Of a stretch of 64,000 nt of DNA, positions 41,473 through 50,527 are shown in pieces. Position numbers and translations under genes: made by a program. Positions within the stretch are counted from its first letter, which is position 1. Each line of letters starts with the position of its first letter. The notes below the pieces were generated by a model. It made no database searches, had not been told where the DNA came from, and was given only the letters and a program-made list of their open reading frames with translations. Source of the stretch: JALYXS01 sp051003795 (GTDB lineage: Bacteria; Acidobacteriota; Terriglobia; Bryobacterales; Bryobacteraceae); assembly GCA_051003795.1 (NCBI GenBank), contig JBPCKZ010000192.1, positions 1 to 64,000 on the forward strand, written 5' to 3'.

Positions 41473-43091
41473 AAACCAGTCTGGTTCGCTCCGCGGGCGT
41501 TGTCTCCGCGGCAGTCTTCCTCAGCCGCATCACGGGACTGGTGCGCGAAACCATAATGGCGCGGCTGTTCGGCGCAAGTGAAATCTACGACGCGTATGTG
41601 CTCGGCTTTCGCATCCCCAACCTGACGCGCGATCTTTTCGCCGAAGGCGCGCTTTCGTCCGCTTTCGTCCCCGTGTTCACGAAGTATCTTTCGACGAAGG
41701 GCAAGGGCGAAGCGCGCGAGCTTTCAAACCTGGTGGGGACGGCGCTCATCGCGATCGTCGGCTCGTTTTGCGTGCTCGGCATGATTTTCGCTCCGCAATT
41801 CGTGGAATTGCTGGCCGCTCCTTTTCATGCAGTGCCGGGAAAGTTTGAATTGGCGGTCCAACTGACCCGCATCATGTTTCCGTTCCTGTTGCTGGTCGCG
41901 CTGGCGGCGCAGGCGATGGGGGTGTTGAATGCCTGCAACCAGTTCGGCGTTCCGGCGCTTTCCTCGACGTTCTTCAATTTGGGGTCGGTGAGCGCGGGCC
42001 TCATATTGGGCTACTGGATCGGTCCCCGCTTCGGCATCGCGCCCATCATGGGAATGGCCTACGGCGTGGTGTTCGGCGGGGCCGTGCAGTTGCTGTTTCA
42101 AGTTCCGAATCTCATTCGCGCCGGTTTTGCTTTCCGCCCCCAAATCGACTTTACGCACCCGGGGCTGCGGAACGTCCTTCATCTGATGGGGCCGGCGGCT
42201 CTAGGCAACGCATCCGTGCAAATCAATGTGATGGTGAATACCAAGTTCGCCTCCGGCATCACCGACGCGGCGGGGCACGTCATCAATGGGCCGGTAAGCT
42301 GGTTGAGCTACGCGTTCCGGTTCATGATGCTTCCGCTGGGCTTATTTGGCGTCGCGATCGCATCCGCAACGCTGCCCGCCATTTCGCGCAGCGCCGCTTC
42401 GAACGACATGGCGGAGTTCCGCCAGACGCTGGCGCGCTCGCTCTCGCTGGTGTTGCTGCTGACTGTTCCCTCGTCTGTAATACTCGCCGTTCTGGGCAGG
42501 AGCATGATCGCGGTGGTGTATCAAGGCGGCCATTTCAAACCGTCGGATACGCACCAGACCGCCGTGGCGCTGGCCTGCTACGCGCTGGGGCTTTCCGGAT
42601 ATTCCGCGTTGAAAGTGCTGGCGCCGGCCTTTTACGCGCTGAACGACGCCCGTACTCCGATGATCGTGAGCATGGTTTCGATTGGGATCAATTATGCGAC
42701 GGCCACTACCATGATGCGTGTCGCGGGGCTCGGCCACGCGGGGCTGGCGCTTTCGACGTCGACTGTCGCGTTGTTCGGATTCGCGGCGCTGCTCGGGATC
42801 ATGCGCCGGCGAATCGGCGGAATCGAAGGCGGCGCGCTGCTCTCCAGTTTCGTGAAAATCGCAGCATCGTCCGCAGTTATGGCGATCGTATGCGCCGGGA
42901 CAAGTTACCTGATCCGGCGCGGCCTTGGCGTGTCCATCAAGGCTCAAATCGTCGATCTTCTGGTGTCGATCCCGGCCGGAGCCGCCGTTTTTTACGCCGT
43001 CGCGAGCGCTTTGCGGGTGGAGGAAATCGAGGTGGCGCGGAAGACCGTGGCCGCTCCGCTGCTGCGCCGCCTAGGATTTACCCCAAAGTAG
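41469..43091 (+). CDS. murJ: Lipid II flippase MurJ
   Basis: The start is the TTG at 41469 (LKTSLVRSAGVVSAAVFLSR), overlapping the kinase stop; the frame is open further upstream inside that gene. The 540-residue protein has 14 hydrophobic helices and the MurJ signatures SRITGLVRETIMARLFG, FRIPNLTRDLFAEGALSSAFVP, and Arg residues lining the cavity. MurJ moves lipid II across the inner membrane for peptidoglycan synthesis. Confidence 0.94.
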   Translation: MKTSLVRSAGVVSAAVFLSRITGLVRETIMARLFGASEIYDAYVLGFRIPNLTRDLFAEGALSSAFVPVFTKYLSTKGKGEARELSNLVGTALIAIVGSFCVLGMIFAPQFVELLAAPFHAVPGKFELAVQLTRIMFPFLLLVALAAQAMGVLNACNQFGVPALSSTFFNLGSVSAGLILGYWIGPRFGIAPIMGMAYGVVFGGAVQLLFQVPNLIRAGFAFRPQIDFTHPGLRNVLHLMGPAALGNASVQINVMVNTKFASGITDAAGHVINGPVSWLSYAFRFMMLPLGLFGVAIASATLPAISRSAASNDMAEFRQTLARSLSLVLLLTVPSSVILAVLGRSMIAVVYQGGHFKPSDTHQTAVALACYALGLSGYSALKVLAPAFYALNDARTPMIVSMVSIGINYATATTMMRVAGLGHAGLALSTSTVALFGFAALLGIMRRRIGGIEGGALLSSFVKIAASSAVMAIVCAGTSYLIRRGLGVSIKAQIVDLLVSIPAGAAVFYAVASALRVEEIEVARKTVAAPLLRRLGFTPK

Positions 43092-43865
43092 GTGTTAAAC
43101 TCGATTAAAGAAATGCTTTCCGACTTGAAGTTGGTCGTGCGATTACAGGATGTCGACAATCGCGCCTCCGAACTGATGAAAGAAGTCGCTTCCCTCCCCA
43201 AACACATCGCCGAAATCGAAAAAAAACTGGAAGGCCATGAGCGCAAACTCGAGGCCGATCGCGCGGCGTTGTCCGCCAACCAGAAGGACCGGAAGCGGCT
43301 AGAAGGCGACATCCAAACCCAGGAACAGAAGATCTCGAAACTCAAAGGCCAGATGGCCGACGCCAAGAACAACGAGCAATATAAGGCCTTCCAGACCGAA
43401 ATCGAGTTCTGCGAAAAAGACATCCGTCGCTGCGAAGATCGAATTTTGGAGTTGATGGCGGAATCCGATCCGCTCGATAAAAACGTCAAAGCCGCCGAAG
43501 CTTCGCTCAAAGAAGAGAAAAAGCAGGTGAACGCGGAAAAGCAGATCGCGCGGGATCGCACCATCATCGATCAGAAGGCCCTGAGCGAACTTCAGGCCGA
43601 GCGCAAGGGAATTTCCGCGCAGGTAGCTCCGGCCATGTTTTCGGCGTATGAGCGCATTTGCAAAACGCGCCGCGGCATAGCGATTGCGGAGGCCGTGGAT
43701 GGGCGCTGTTCCAGGTGCCACATTGCGCTCCGGCCGCAGTTCTGGCAGGAATTAAGGCGCGGCGAGAAAGTGATGTATTGCGAGAGCTGCAATCGCATTC
43801 TGTACTTCAACCCGCCTCAAAATTTCGAGGAGTTTGCCGGGCAAAGCTCGCAAACTTCGGCTTAG
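43092..43865 (+). CDS. Coiled-coil protein with C4 zinc ribbon
   Basis: The frame opens at a GTG (43092) directly after the murJ stop; the ATG at 43113 (MLSDLKLVVRLQDVDNRA) is a plausible alternative. About 170 residues of antiparallel coiled coil (DVDNRASELMKEVASLP, KGQMADAKNNEQYKAFQTEI) lead to a zinc ribbon CSRCHIALRPQFWQEL then CESC. It is the widely conserved DUF164/CdsZ-like family, linked to nucleic-acid or ribosome functions but not firmly assigned. Confidence 0.85.
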   Translation: MLNSIKEMLSDLKLVVRLQDVDNRASELMKEVASLPKHIAEIEKKLEGHERKLEADRAALSANQKDRKRLEGDIQTQEQKISKLKGQMADAKNNEQYKAFQTEIEFCEKDIRRCEDRILELMAESDPLDKNVKAAEASLKEEKKQVNAEKQIARDRTIIDQKALSELQAERKGISAQVAPAMFSAYERICKTRRGIAIAEAVDGRCSRCHIALRPQFWQELRRGEKVMYCESCNRILYFNPPQNFEEFAGQSSQTSA

Positions 43866-43962
43866 AACTTTACAATCATTTACCCGCGCATTTACCTTGC
43901 CGCGCCCTGGCGCGTGAAACCGTACTTTGCAGCGCGCATCCATATGAGTGGAGATAAAAGAT

Positions 43963-44536
43963 ATGAAACAGGGTGTCGTAAAGAAATTGGTTGTAGGCGC
44001 GGCGTTGTTTATCGGGACATCTCTGGGGATAGCCTCCGCGGCGAACACTTCGCCTTCCAGCTACAACCGATGGCGAGATCGCCAACAAAGCCGCCCATGA
44101 GATACGAATGTATTCGCGATACACCATTTGGGACAACGTGAATTTGCGCGTTGACAACGGAAATGTGGAGCTGCTCGGCCAAGTTAGCGAGCCGTTTAAG
44201 AGATCCGATCTGCAGCGGGTCATGCAGCATGTTCCCGGCGTGACCAGCGTAACGAACGATCTAAAAGTGCTCCCGCTATCGCCGTTTGACGACCGTCTTC
44301 GTTGGCAGGTTGCGCGCGCCGTTTACCGCGATCCCGTGCTTTCGCGCTACTCGATCCAGGCCGTTCCTCCGATCCACATCATCGTGGATAACGGGCATGT
44401 GACGCTAGAAGGCGTGGTCAACACGGAGATGGAAAAAGATGTAGCCGGAATCCGGGCGAACTCATCGGGCCTCAGCTTCGGGGCGGTGACGAACAATTTG
44501 AGAGTGGAGAATCCATCGAAAGCGAAAAAGGGTTGA
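43963..44536 (+). pseudogene. BON-domain periplasmic protein with a frameshift
   Basis: The ATG at 43963, with GGAGA upstream, gives a signal peptide (VVKKLVVGAALFIGTSLGIA) and runs to a TGA near 44100. The mature sequence continues one frame over (TTDGEIANKAAHEIRMYSRY), then two BON domains: NVNLRVDNGNVELLGQVSEP and VPPIHIIVDNGHVTLEGVVN. Signal and domains must belong to one gene, so a one-base indel lies at about 44045-44068. It may be a real lesion or a sequence error. BON domains bind phospholipid or peptidoglycan at the envelope. Confidence 0.7.
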
Positions 44537-44555
44537 TAGGCTATACTCACAGCGC

Positions 44556-45104
44556 GTGAACTCAAAACGCGCTGTCGCTTTTCAACTGCTCTGCTGCGCC
44601 GCACTCGCGTGGACAACCGGCTGCAGCACCGTACCCGATCTCTACGCTCCGCCGGTGGATCGAAAACCGATGAGCGTGGCGGGAAGGGCGCCGCTCGGGC
44701 ATTTCGTGAACATGAACGACCCGAATGCCGACGCCTATCTCGTGCGCGACATCGACAAGCGATTGGAGGCGGGGACATGGCGCTGGACCAAGCAGAATCC
44801 CGAAATGCGTTTCTTCCTGGATTCCACCAACGGCTGGAAATTCAAGATGGATTTCGCGATCGCCGGTTCGACTTTCGAGCAAACGGGACCTGTCACGCTC
44901 TCCTACTTCGTGAACAACCAACCCCTCGACACGGCCACATACAACCAGCCCGGAAGCACTCGGTTTGAGAAGGCGGTCCCGCCCGCCATGCTCGTGGCGA
45001 GATCGTTCAACACCGTTTCCGTCCGGCAGGACAGGATGTGGGTCTCAAGCGTCGATGGCGCGCAGCTTGGTTTCATTCTGACTCGGGCCGGGTTTATTCG
45101 CTAA
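44556..45104 (+). CDS. Predicted lipoprotein of unknown function
   Basis: The 182-residue protein has a lipoprotein signal (AVAFQLLCCAALAWTTGCS) with Cys23 as the lipid site, then a beta-rich domain (TWRWTKQNPEMRFFLDSTNG, FTFEQTGPVTLSYFVNNQ-like text). It ends QLGFILTRAGFIR. I do not recognise a characterised family. It precedes the large membrane protein gene by 11 bases and may work with it. Confidence 0.7.
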   Translation: MNSKRAVAFQLLCCAALAWTTGCSTVPDLYAPPVDRKPMSVAGRAPLGHFVNMNDPNADAYLVRDIDKRLEAGTWRWTKQNPEMRFFLDSTNGWKFKMDFAIAGSTFEQTGPVTLSYFVNNQPLDTATYNQPGSTRFEKAVPPAMLVARSFNTVSVRQDRMWVSSVDGAQLGFILTRAGFIR

Positions 45105-45115
45105 TCCCTCGGGGA

Positions 45116-47320
45116 ATGCCGCAGGTCGTCTACATAATCTTCGGTGCGGCCTTCACGGTCGCGGTTAGCTGGTCGCTTGGCAAATTGCTTTTGCGCGCGG
45201 GGCCCTTGAAATTATTCCGTCAGGAAGAGCATCTGTTCGCCTTGATGACAGGCGCCGCCTTGCTCAGCGTCGCTGTTTTTATTTGCTGCACGATCGGCAT
45301 TGCGCGAAAAGGAGTGTTCCTTTGGATCGGCATCGCCGCGTTGATTTGGGGCTGGCGCCGGAACCGACGCGCATCCGCGCGTTTCGCGCCTCTCGAGCGT
45401 CCGTGGGCAATCCTTTTCGGCACGATCTTCATAATTTACGCGGTCTTGTATGTCTGCAATGCGATGGCCCCGGAGTACAGCCCGGATGGAAGCACTTATC
45501 ATCTTGGGCTTGTCTTGCGGTATCTCAAGCAGCACGGATTTCACCGCATCTCGACGAACATGTATGCCAACCTATCGCAAGGTTTCGAGATGCTGTTTCT
45601 GTTTGGTTTTGCATTCGGACGGCATTCCTCGGCGGCCCTGGTGCATTGCGCGTTCCTACTCGCTCTTCCCTGCGTGATTCTCAATTACGCGCGAAGATTC
45701 GGCTTCGCAAAGGCCGGAGTTTGCGCGGCACTGCTCATCTTTGCTAGCCCGATGTTCGGAATCGATGGTGTCAGCGCCTATAACGATGTTGGCATTGCCT
45801 GTATCGCGTTTACGGTTTTTTATCTTCTGCAAATCTGGTTGGCGGAACCGTCGGATGGGCTGCTGGTTGCCGCCGGGCTGATGGCGGGATTCTCGTACGC
45901 AATCAAGTACACGGCATTTGTGGCGCTGCCCTACGCGCTCTTTTTGGTTATTTGGAAGTGCCGGCGCGAACGAATTCCGGTTTTGCGAAAGATGCTGCTG
46001 GTAGCGCTTCCGGCGTGCGTGACGATCCTGCCGTGGGTGGCCAAGGACTGGATTTGGCTCGGCAATCCGGTTTCTCCTTTCGCAAATTCCCTTTTTCCGA
46101 ATCCGTTCGTTCACGTCTCCTTTGAAAAGGAATACGCGGCGTACTTCCGCAACTACGGTCTTTCGAACCTCTGGCAAGTTCCTTATCTGCTCGCCGTCAA
46201 AGGCTCGCTCGGCGGCTTGTTCGGACCCGTGTTTCTCCTGGCGCCGGTCGGTCTTCTCGCTCTTCGAACAAGAGCCGGGCGGCAGCTTCTGCTTGCCGCG
46301 CTGGTGTTCGGCCTCCCTTATTTCGCCAACATTGGCGCCCGGTTTCTGATTCCCGTGGCGCCGTTTATCGCGTTGGCAATGGGGCTTGTCCTCGAATTTT
46401 CGCCGGCGCTCGTTTTCAGCGTATCGATCGTTCACGCCGTGCTGTCGTGGCCCGCCGGCATCGGCTGGTATGAAGCGAAAGCGGGGTCTTGGAACCTGAC
46501 CGGGATGCCCATTCGCGCGGCTTTGCGCCTGACGCCCGAAGAAGCTTTCCTCAGCGATCGTTCGCCCTTGTACGGCATGGCGCGCGTTTTGGATCGCGTG
46601 GTTCCGGCCGGCAAGCGCGTCTTAAGCTTCGACCCGGTTGGCGAGGCGTACACCACGCGCGACGTTCTCATCGCTTATCAATCCGCCGAAGGAAATTTGC
46701 AGCAGGATATTCTCTACACTCCGTTGTCGGACGAATCGCAGCCCACCTGGTCGCTGGATTTTCGCTTTCCGGCAACGGCATTGCACGCAATCCGTGTCGT
46801 TCAAGACGCATCGGGAGCGCCCGATCTTTGGAGCGTAAGCGAGTTAAGGATTTTCCGGAATGGCGCGGAGTTGGCGCGAGCTCCGCGCTGGCGGCTGCAT
46901 GCGCATCCATATCCGTGGGACGTGGCGCTTGCTTTTGACAATAGTCCGGTGACGCGATGGCGGAGTTGGCGAAGCCTCCAAGCGGGCATGTCGCTGGAAG
47001 TGGATTTCGTCCGCCCGGAATCCGTGGATCGCGTGCTGCTGCAATGCACCCACGATCAATACAAGATCGACCTTCATCTCGAAGGAAAGGACGGATCGGG
47101 CCGCTGGCAAAGGCTCTCGAAGAGCCCGGCTCAATCCGATATTCCGCCCCTTGCGGGCCTGCGCCGCATGGCGACTCAGGAGCTAAAAGCGCGCGGAACC
47201 AGCTATTTGCTCATCGAAGACTCGTCCCCATTCGCGAAAGATTTTCGGGTCAATCGCACGGTCTGGGGACTGACGCTGCTGGAATCCTGGGGCCCGGCAA
47301 GATTGTATCGGATCGACTGA
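45116..47320 (+). CDS. Large GT-C-like membrane protein with C-terminal discoidin-like domain
   Basis: The start is the ATG at 45116 (MPQVVYIIFGAAFTVAVSW). The 734-residue protein has about 12 hydrophobic helices in the first 480 residues and a luminal PEYSPDGSTYHLGL loop that recalls ArnT/PMT-type acidic loops. A soluble C-terminal part of about 230 residues includes SLEVDFVRPESVDRVLLQCT, with the look of an F5/8-type (discoidin) sandwich. It may transfer sugar from polyprenyl phosphate, but the family is not certain. Its stop abuts the kinase-PGK ATG. Confidence 0.65.
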   Translation: MPQVVYIIFGAAFTVAVSWSLGKLLLRAGPLKLFRQEEHLFALMTGAALLSVAVFICCTIGIARKGVFLWIGIAALIWGWRRNRRASARFAPLERPWAILFGTIFIIYAVLYVCNAMAPEYSPDGSTYHLGLVLRYLKQHGFHRISTNMYANLSQGFEMLFLFGFAFGRHSSAALVHCAFLLALPCVILNYARRFGFAKAGVCAALLIFASPMFGIDGVSAYNDVGIACIAFTVFYLLQIWLAEPSDGLLVAAGLMAGFSYAIKYTAFVALPYALFLVIWKCRRERIPVLRKMLLVALPACVTILPWVAKDWIWLGNPVSPFANSLFPNPFVHVSFEKEYAAYFRNYGLSNLWQVPYLLAVKGSLGGLFGPVFLLAPVGLLALRTRAGRQLLLAALVFGLPYFANIGARFLIPVAPFIALAMGLVLEFSPALVFSVSIVHAVLSWPAGIGWYEAKAGSWNLTGMPIRAALRLTPEEAFLSDRSPLYGMARVLDRVVPAGKRVLSFDPVGEAYTTRDVLIAYQSAEGNLQQDILYTPLSDESQPTWSLDFRFPATALHAIRVVQDASGAPDLWSVSELRIFRNGAELARAPRWRLHAHPYPWDVALAFDNSPVTRWRSWRSLQAGMSLEVDFVRPESVDRVLLQCTHDQYKIDLHLEGKDGSGRWQRLSKSPAQSDIPPLAGLRRMATQELKARGTSYLLIEDSSPFAKDFRVNRTVWGLTLLESWGPARLYRID

Positions 47321-49447
47321 ATGTATTTTCTAGGCGTGGACGGCGGTCAATCGAGCACGACGGCGTTGATTGGGGATGAGCGCGGCCGAGTTATCGGCAC
47401 GGGCACCGCCGGTCCGTGCAATCACGTGGGCGCGGCGGAGGGCCGGGCCAAGCTGACGAGGACCGTGCGGGAGTGCGTGGAGCGGGCTTGCGGCAACGCG
47501 GGGATCGATCCAGCCGGCGTCGTGTTCGAAGCCGCTTGCTTCGGGATGAGCGGAGGCCCGGCGGATAAACGGGATCTCCTTTCCGAAATCGTTCAAACCG
47601 GCCGGCTCGTGGTGACGCACGACGGACTCATTGCTCTTTCCGGCGCGATGGCGGGAGAGCCGGGAGTGATTGCCATCGCCGGGACCGGATCGTTCGCGTT
47701 TGGGCGCAATGCCGAAGGCAAAACCGCGCGCGCAGGCGGGTGGGGATACATCTTCGGCGATGAAGGCGGCGCGTTCGATCTGGTGCGGCAGGCCCTGCGC
47801 GCGGCATTGCGCTTCGAAGAGGGATGGGGGCCGCCAACCGCCTTGCGCGCTGCGTTGGTCGAGGCGTTCGGCGCGTCCGGCGCATCCGATGCGAACGAGG
47901 TCTTGCACCGCTTCTATACCGGCGAGTGGCCGCGATCGCGAATCGCCACCCTGGCGTCATCGATCGATGCGGCGGCGCGCGAAGGCGATGCCGTCGCGAG
48001 CGGGATTCTTCGCGAGGGAGCGGAGAGCCTGGCCGCAATTGCAACCGCCGTCGCCCGGCAACTTTGGAAGGCGGGCGAGACGGTGAATGTCGCGTTTATC
48101 GGAGGAGTTTTCCGTAGCGGCATTTTGCGCGAACGTTTCCGCGAGTTGATCGAGCGCGAAGGGTGGGGCTGCGCGTCGCCAATCCACGGGCCGGCCGAAG
48201 GCGCTTTGCTCGAGGCATACCGGGCCGTTTCGCTCCAGGTAACCCTTTCTGCTACGCTCGAATTTCAAAAACAACTCATGTCAAAACTATCGATCCAGGA
48301 TCTCGACCTCTCGGGAAAGCGTCTATTCATTCGCGTCGATTTCAACGTGCCGCTGGCGAACGCCGGACAGGAAATCACCAGCGACAAGCGCATTAAAGCG
48401 TCCGTCCCGACTATCCGTTACGCTCTTGATCATGGCGCTGGATTAGTGCTCGCATCGCATCTGGGCCGGCCCAAGGGCAAGCCGAATCCGGAGATGAGCC
48501 TTACGCCCGTCGCGAAACGCTTGAACGAATTGCTGGGCCTCGAAGTTGCGATGGCTCCCGATTGCGTCGGACCGCAAGTACATGCGATGCTACCGAAACC
48601 CGGCCAAGTGCTGCTACTCGAAAATCTTCGGTTTCATCCGGAGGAAGAGAAGAACGATCCCGGATTTTCGAAAGAACTCGCCTCGCTTTGCGACCTTTAC
48701 GTAAACGATGCGTTTGGGTCGGCGCATCGCGCCCACGCATCCACGGTGGGGATGATCGCGTTCGTGCCGCAAGCGGCCGCCGGGCTGCTCATGGAGAAAG
48801 AACTGAAATATCTCACCATGGTCACGCAAAAACCGACGCGCCCCAGCGTGGCGATTTTGGGGGGCGCGAAGGTTTCGGACAAAATCGAAGTGATTTCGAA
48901 TTTGTTGAAGGTTGTTGACCGGCTGCTGATCGGCGGAGCGATGGCTTACACGTTCTTGAAATCGCGGGGCGAGCCGGTCGGCAAGTCGCTGGTCGAGGAC
49001 GACAAGCTCGATCTCGCGAAGCGACTGCTGGCGGATTTCGGCGCGAAGATCATGCTGCCCGTCGACCACGTTGTTGCCGCGGAGTTGAAGGAAGGCGCGG
49101 AGAGTCAAGTGGTTGAGCGAATCCCGGACGGAATGATGGGTCTAGACATCGGCCCGAAGACAGTGGCCGAGTTCTCGAAGATCGTTGCCGGATCGAAGAC
49201 GATCGTGTGGAACGGCCCGATGGGCGTATTCGAGAAACCGCCGTTCGATAAAGGCACGGTGGCGTTGGCGAAAGTGGTGGCGGAATCGGGCGCCGTTTCC
49301 GTGGTGGGCGGCGGCGATTCCGAGAAAGCGATCAAGAGCGCTGGCGTCTCGGACAAGATCTCGCACATATCGACGGGCGGCGGCGCATCGCTCGAATTCC
49401 TGTCTGGAATCGAACTTCCGGGCGTCGCGGCATTAACGAATAAGTAG
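47321..49447 (+). CDS. pgk: BadF-type sugar kinase fused in frame to phosphoglycerate kinase
   Basis: One uninterrupted frame of 708 residues joins two complete enzymes. Residues 1-305 are an N-acetylglucosamine-kinase-like BadF/BadG ATPase (MYFLGVDGGQSSTTALIGDE, VIAIAGTGSFAFG, GWGYIFGDEGGAFD). Residues 320-708 are a full-length PGK starting MSKLSIQDLDLSGKRLFIRV, with DFNVPL, HLGRPKG, NDAFGSAHRAHAS, GGAKVSDKI and GGGDSEKAI. A linker of about 15 residues (QVTLSATLEFQKQL) joins them with no stop codon. The ATG at 48278 could also start PGK alone, but no ribosome binding site is seen. PGK converts 1,3-bisphosphoglycerate and ADP to 3-phosphoglycerate and ATP. Confidence 0.88.
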   Translation: MYFLGVDGGQSSTTALIGDERGRVIGTGTAGPCNHVGAAEGRAKLTRTVRECVERACGNAGIDPAGVVFEAACFGMSGGPADKRDLLSEIVQTGRLVVTHDGLIALSGAMAGEPGVIAIAGTGSFAFGRNAEGKTARAGGWGYIFGDEGGAFDLVRQALRAALRFEEGWGPPTALRAALVEAFGASGASDANEVLHRFYTGEWPRSRIATLASSIDAAAREGDAVASGILREGAESLAAIATAVARQLWKAGETVNVAFIGGVFRSGILRERFRELIEREGWGCASPIHGPAEGALLEAYRAVSLQVTLSATLEFQKQLMSKLSIQDLDLSGKRLFIRVDFNVPLANAGQEITSDKRIKASVPTIRYALDHGAGLVLASHLGRPKGKPNPEMSLTPVAKRLNELLGLEVAMAPDCVGPQVHAMLPKPGQVLLLENLRFHPEEEKNDPGFSKELASLCDLYVNDAFGSAHRAHASTVGMIAFVPQAAAGLLMEKELKYLTMVTQKPTRPSVAILGGAKVSDKIEVISNLLKVVDRLLIGGAMAYTFLKSRGEPVGKSLVEDDKLDLAKRLLADFGAKIMLPVDHVVAAELKEGAESQVVERIPDGMMGLDIGPKTVAEFSKIVAGSKTIVWNGPMGVFEKPPFDKGTVALAKVVAESGAVSVVGGGDSEKAIKSAGVSDKISHISTGGGASLEFLSGIELPGVAALTNK

Positions 49448-49526
49448 ACGATGTTAACAGTTGGCCTGTTCATCGCGTCTTCTTGACGGAACTCTGAAGA
49501 AAGGGTTCCTGAACAGGAGACGCGTA

Positions 49527-49979
49527 ATGAAACGAACGTTAAATCGAACTTTCGCGCTTGCCGGGATCGCGGCCGTGTCGGCCTGGGCCGGGGCGTTGAT
49601 CCTCGAAGTCGGCAATCCCGACGCAAATCCCGAGGCGAAAAGCCTGAACGCGGTGATTGTGGCGCGGGTAACCGCATGCCACGATCCCGCGAAATCGACG
49701 GTAACGGCTAGCTTTGTCCAAATCGGCAAGGGCGAACTTCAGCGAACGCAATTGAAAGTGCTGCCGCTCAAAGAGGCCGGCACATTTGCCGTGGTCGGCG
49801 CGGTTCCGCGGGGCAGTGTGATCGATCTCGCGGTCACCAACCCTGAATACCGGAACTATCAACCACGGGTGCTGATCCGCGGCAATGGGCGTGGCGTGGA
49901 ATGGGCCGGCGTCCGGCGCTTCTTCGGCACTCCGCCAACTGATACGGATATCAAGTCCGTCTTAGGAGCGGTAGACTAA
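49527..49979 (+). CDS. Small exported protein of unknown function
   Basis: The start is the ATG at 49527 (MKRTLNRTFALAGIAAVSAW) with AGGAG 9 bases upstream. The 150-residue product has a signal peptide and a compact beta-rich domain (LNAVIVARVTACHDPAKSTV, AVVGAVPRGSVIDLAVTNPE). No relative is recognised. It precedes the sigma/FecR pair by 8 bases, so it may be in the same transcript. Confidence 0.65.
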   Translation: MKRTLNRTFALAGIAAVSAWAGALILEVGNPDANPEAKSLNAVIVARVTACHDPAKSTVTASFVQIGKGELQRTQLKVLPLKEAGTFAVVGAVPRGSVIDLAVTNPEYRNYQPRVLIRGNGRGVEWAGVRRFFGTPPTDTDIKSVLGAVD

Positions 49980-49987
49980 CAACGGCC

Positions 49988-50527
49988 GTGCCCGCCTCGA
50001 CCGTGCTCGAATCGCAAGCCGCCGATACCGCTCTGGTCCGTTCAGCCAGGGCAGGCGATCGCGCGGCTTTTGGTGAGCTTTATGAGCGGTACAGGCGCAT
50101 GGTGCACGGCATCCTCTTGGCGCACGTGCCTTACAGCGAAGCGGAAGACCTGATGCAAACCGTGTTCGTGCGCGCGATGCAGCGCTTGCCGCACTTGCGT
50201 GAGCCGGAGGCTTTCGGCGCCTGGCTCGCGGCCATTACGCGCAATCTGGCTTGCGACCACCATCGGAGAAGCAAGAATCCGATCGAGATAACCGAGATGA
50301 ATTGCGGTCGCGCGCATGCAGATGAATCGGAAATGGCGCTGGATGCTGTTCGACGTCTGCCGGAAGCGTATCGCGAAACACTGATGCTACGGCTGGTGGA
50401 GGGGATGACCGGTCCCGAAATCGCCGCGCGAACCAACTTAACGCCGGATTCGGTGAGAGTGAATCTGTGCCGGGGCATGAAACTGCTGCGCGCGCAATTG
50501 GGAGGCAAAACAGATCATGCCCGATGA
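49988..50527 (+). CDS. ECF sigma factor
   Basis: The 179-residue protein starts at a GTG (49988). Region 2 (FGELYERYRRMVHGILLAHV ... AEDLMQTVFVRAM, FGAWLAAITRNLACDHHRR) and region 4 (RLPEAYRETLMLRLVEGMTG, then PEIAARTNLTPDSVRVNLCR, the helix-turn-helix) are clear. The FecR-like gene overlaps it by 11 bases and likely controls it. Confidence 0.92.
   Translation: MPASTVLESQAADTALVRSARAGDRAAFGELYERYRRMVHGILLAHVPYSEAEDLMQTVFVRAMQRLPHLREPEAFGAWLAAITRNLACDHHRRSKNPIEITEMNCGRAHADESEMALDAVRRLPEAYRETLMLRLVEGMTGPEIAARTNLTPDSVRVNLCRGMKLLRAQLGGKTDHAR

Noticed and set aside
43920..43960. A possible sixth double-hairpin repeat (TCCATATGAGTGGA near 43938)
   Set aside because: Only a weak single hairpin with a short stem is present and the second hairpin is missing, so it does not meet the family pattern.
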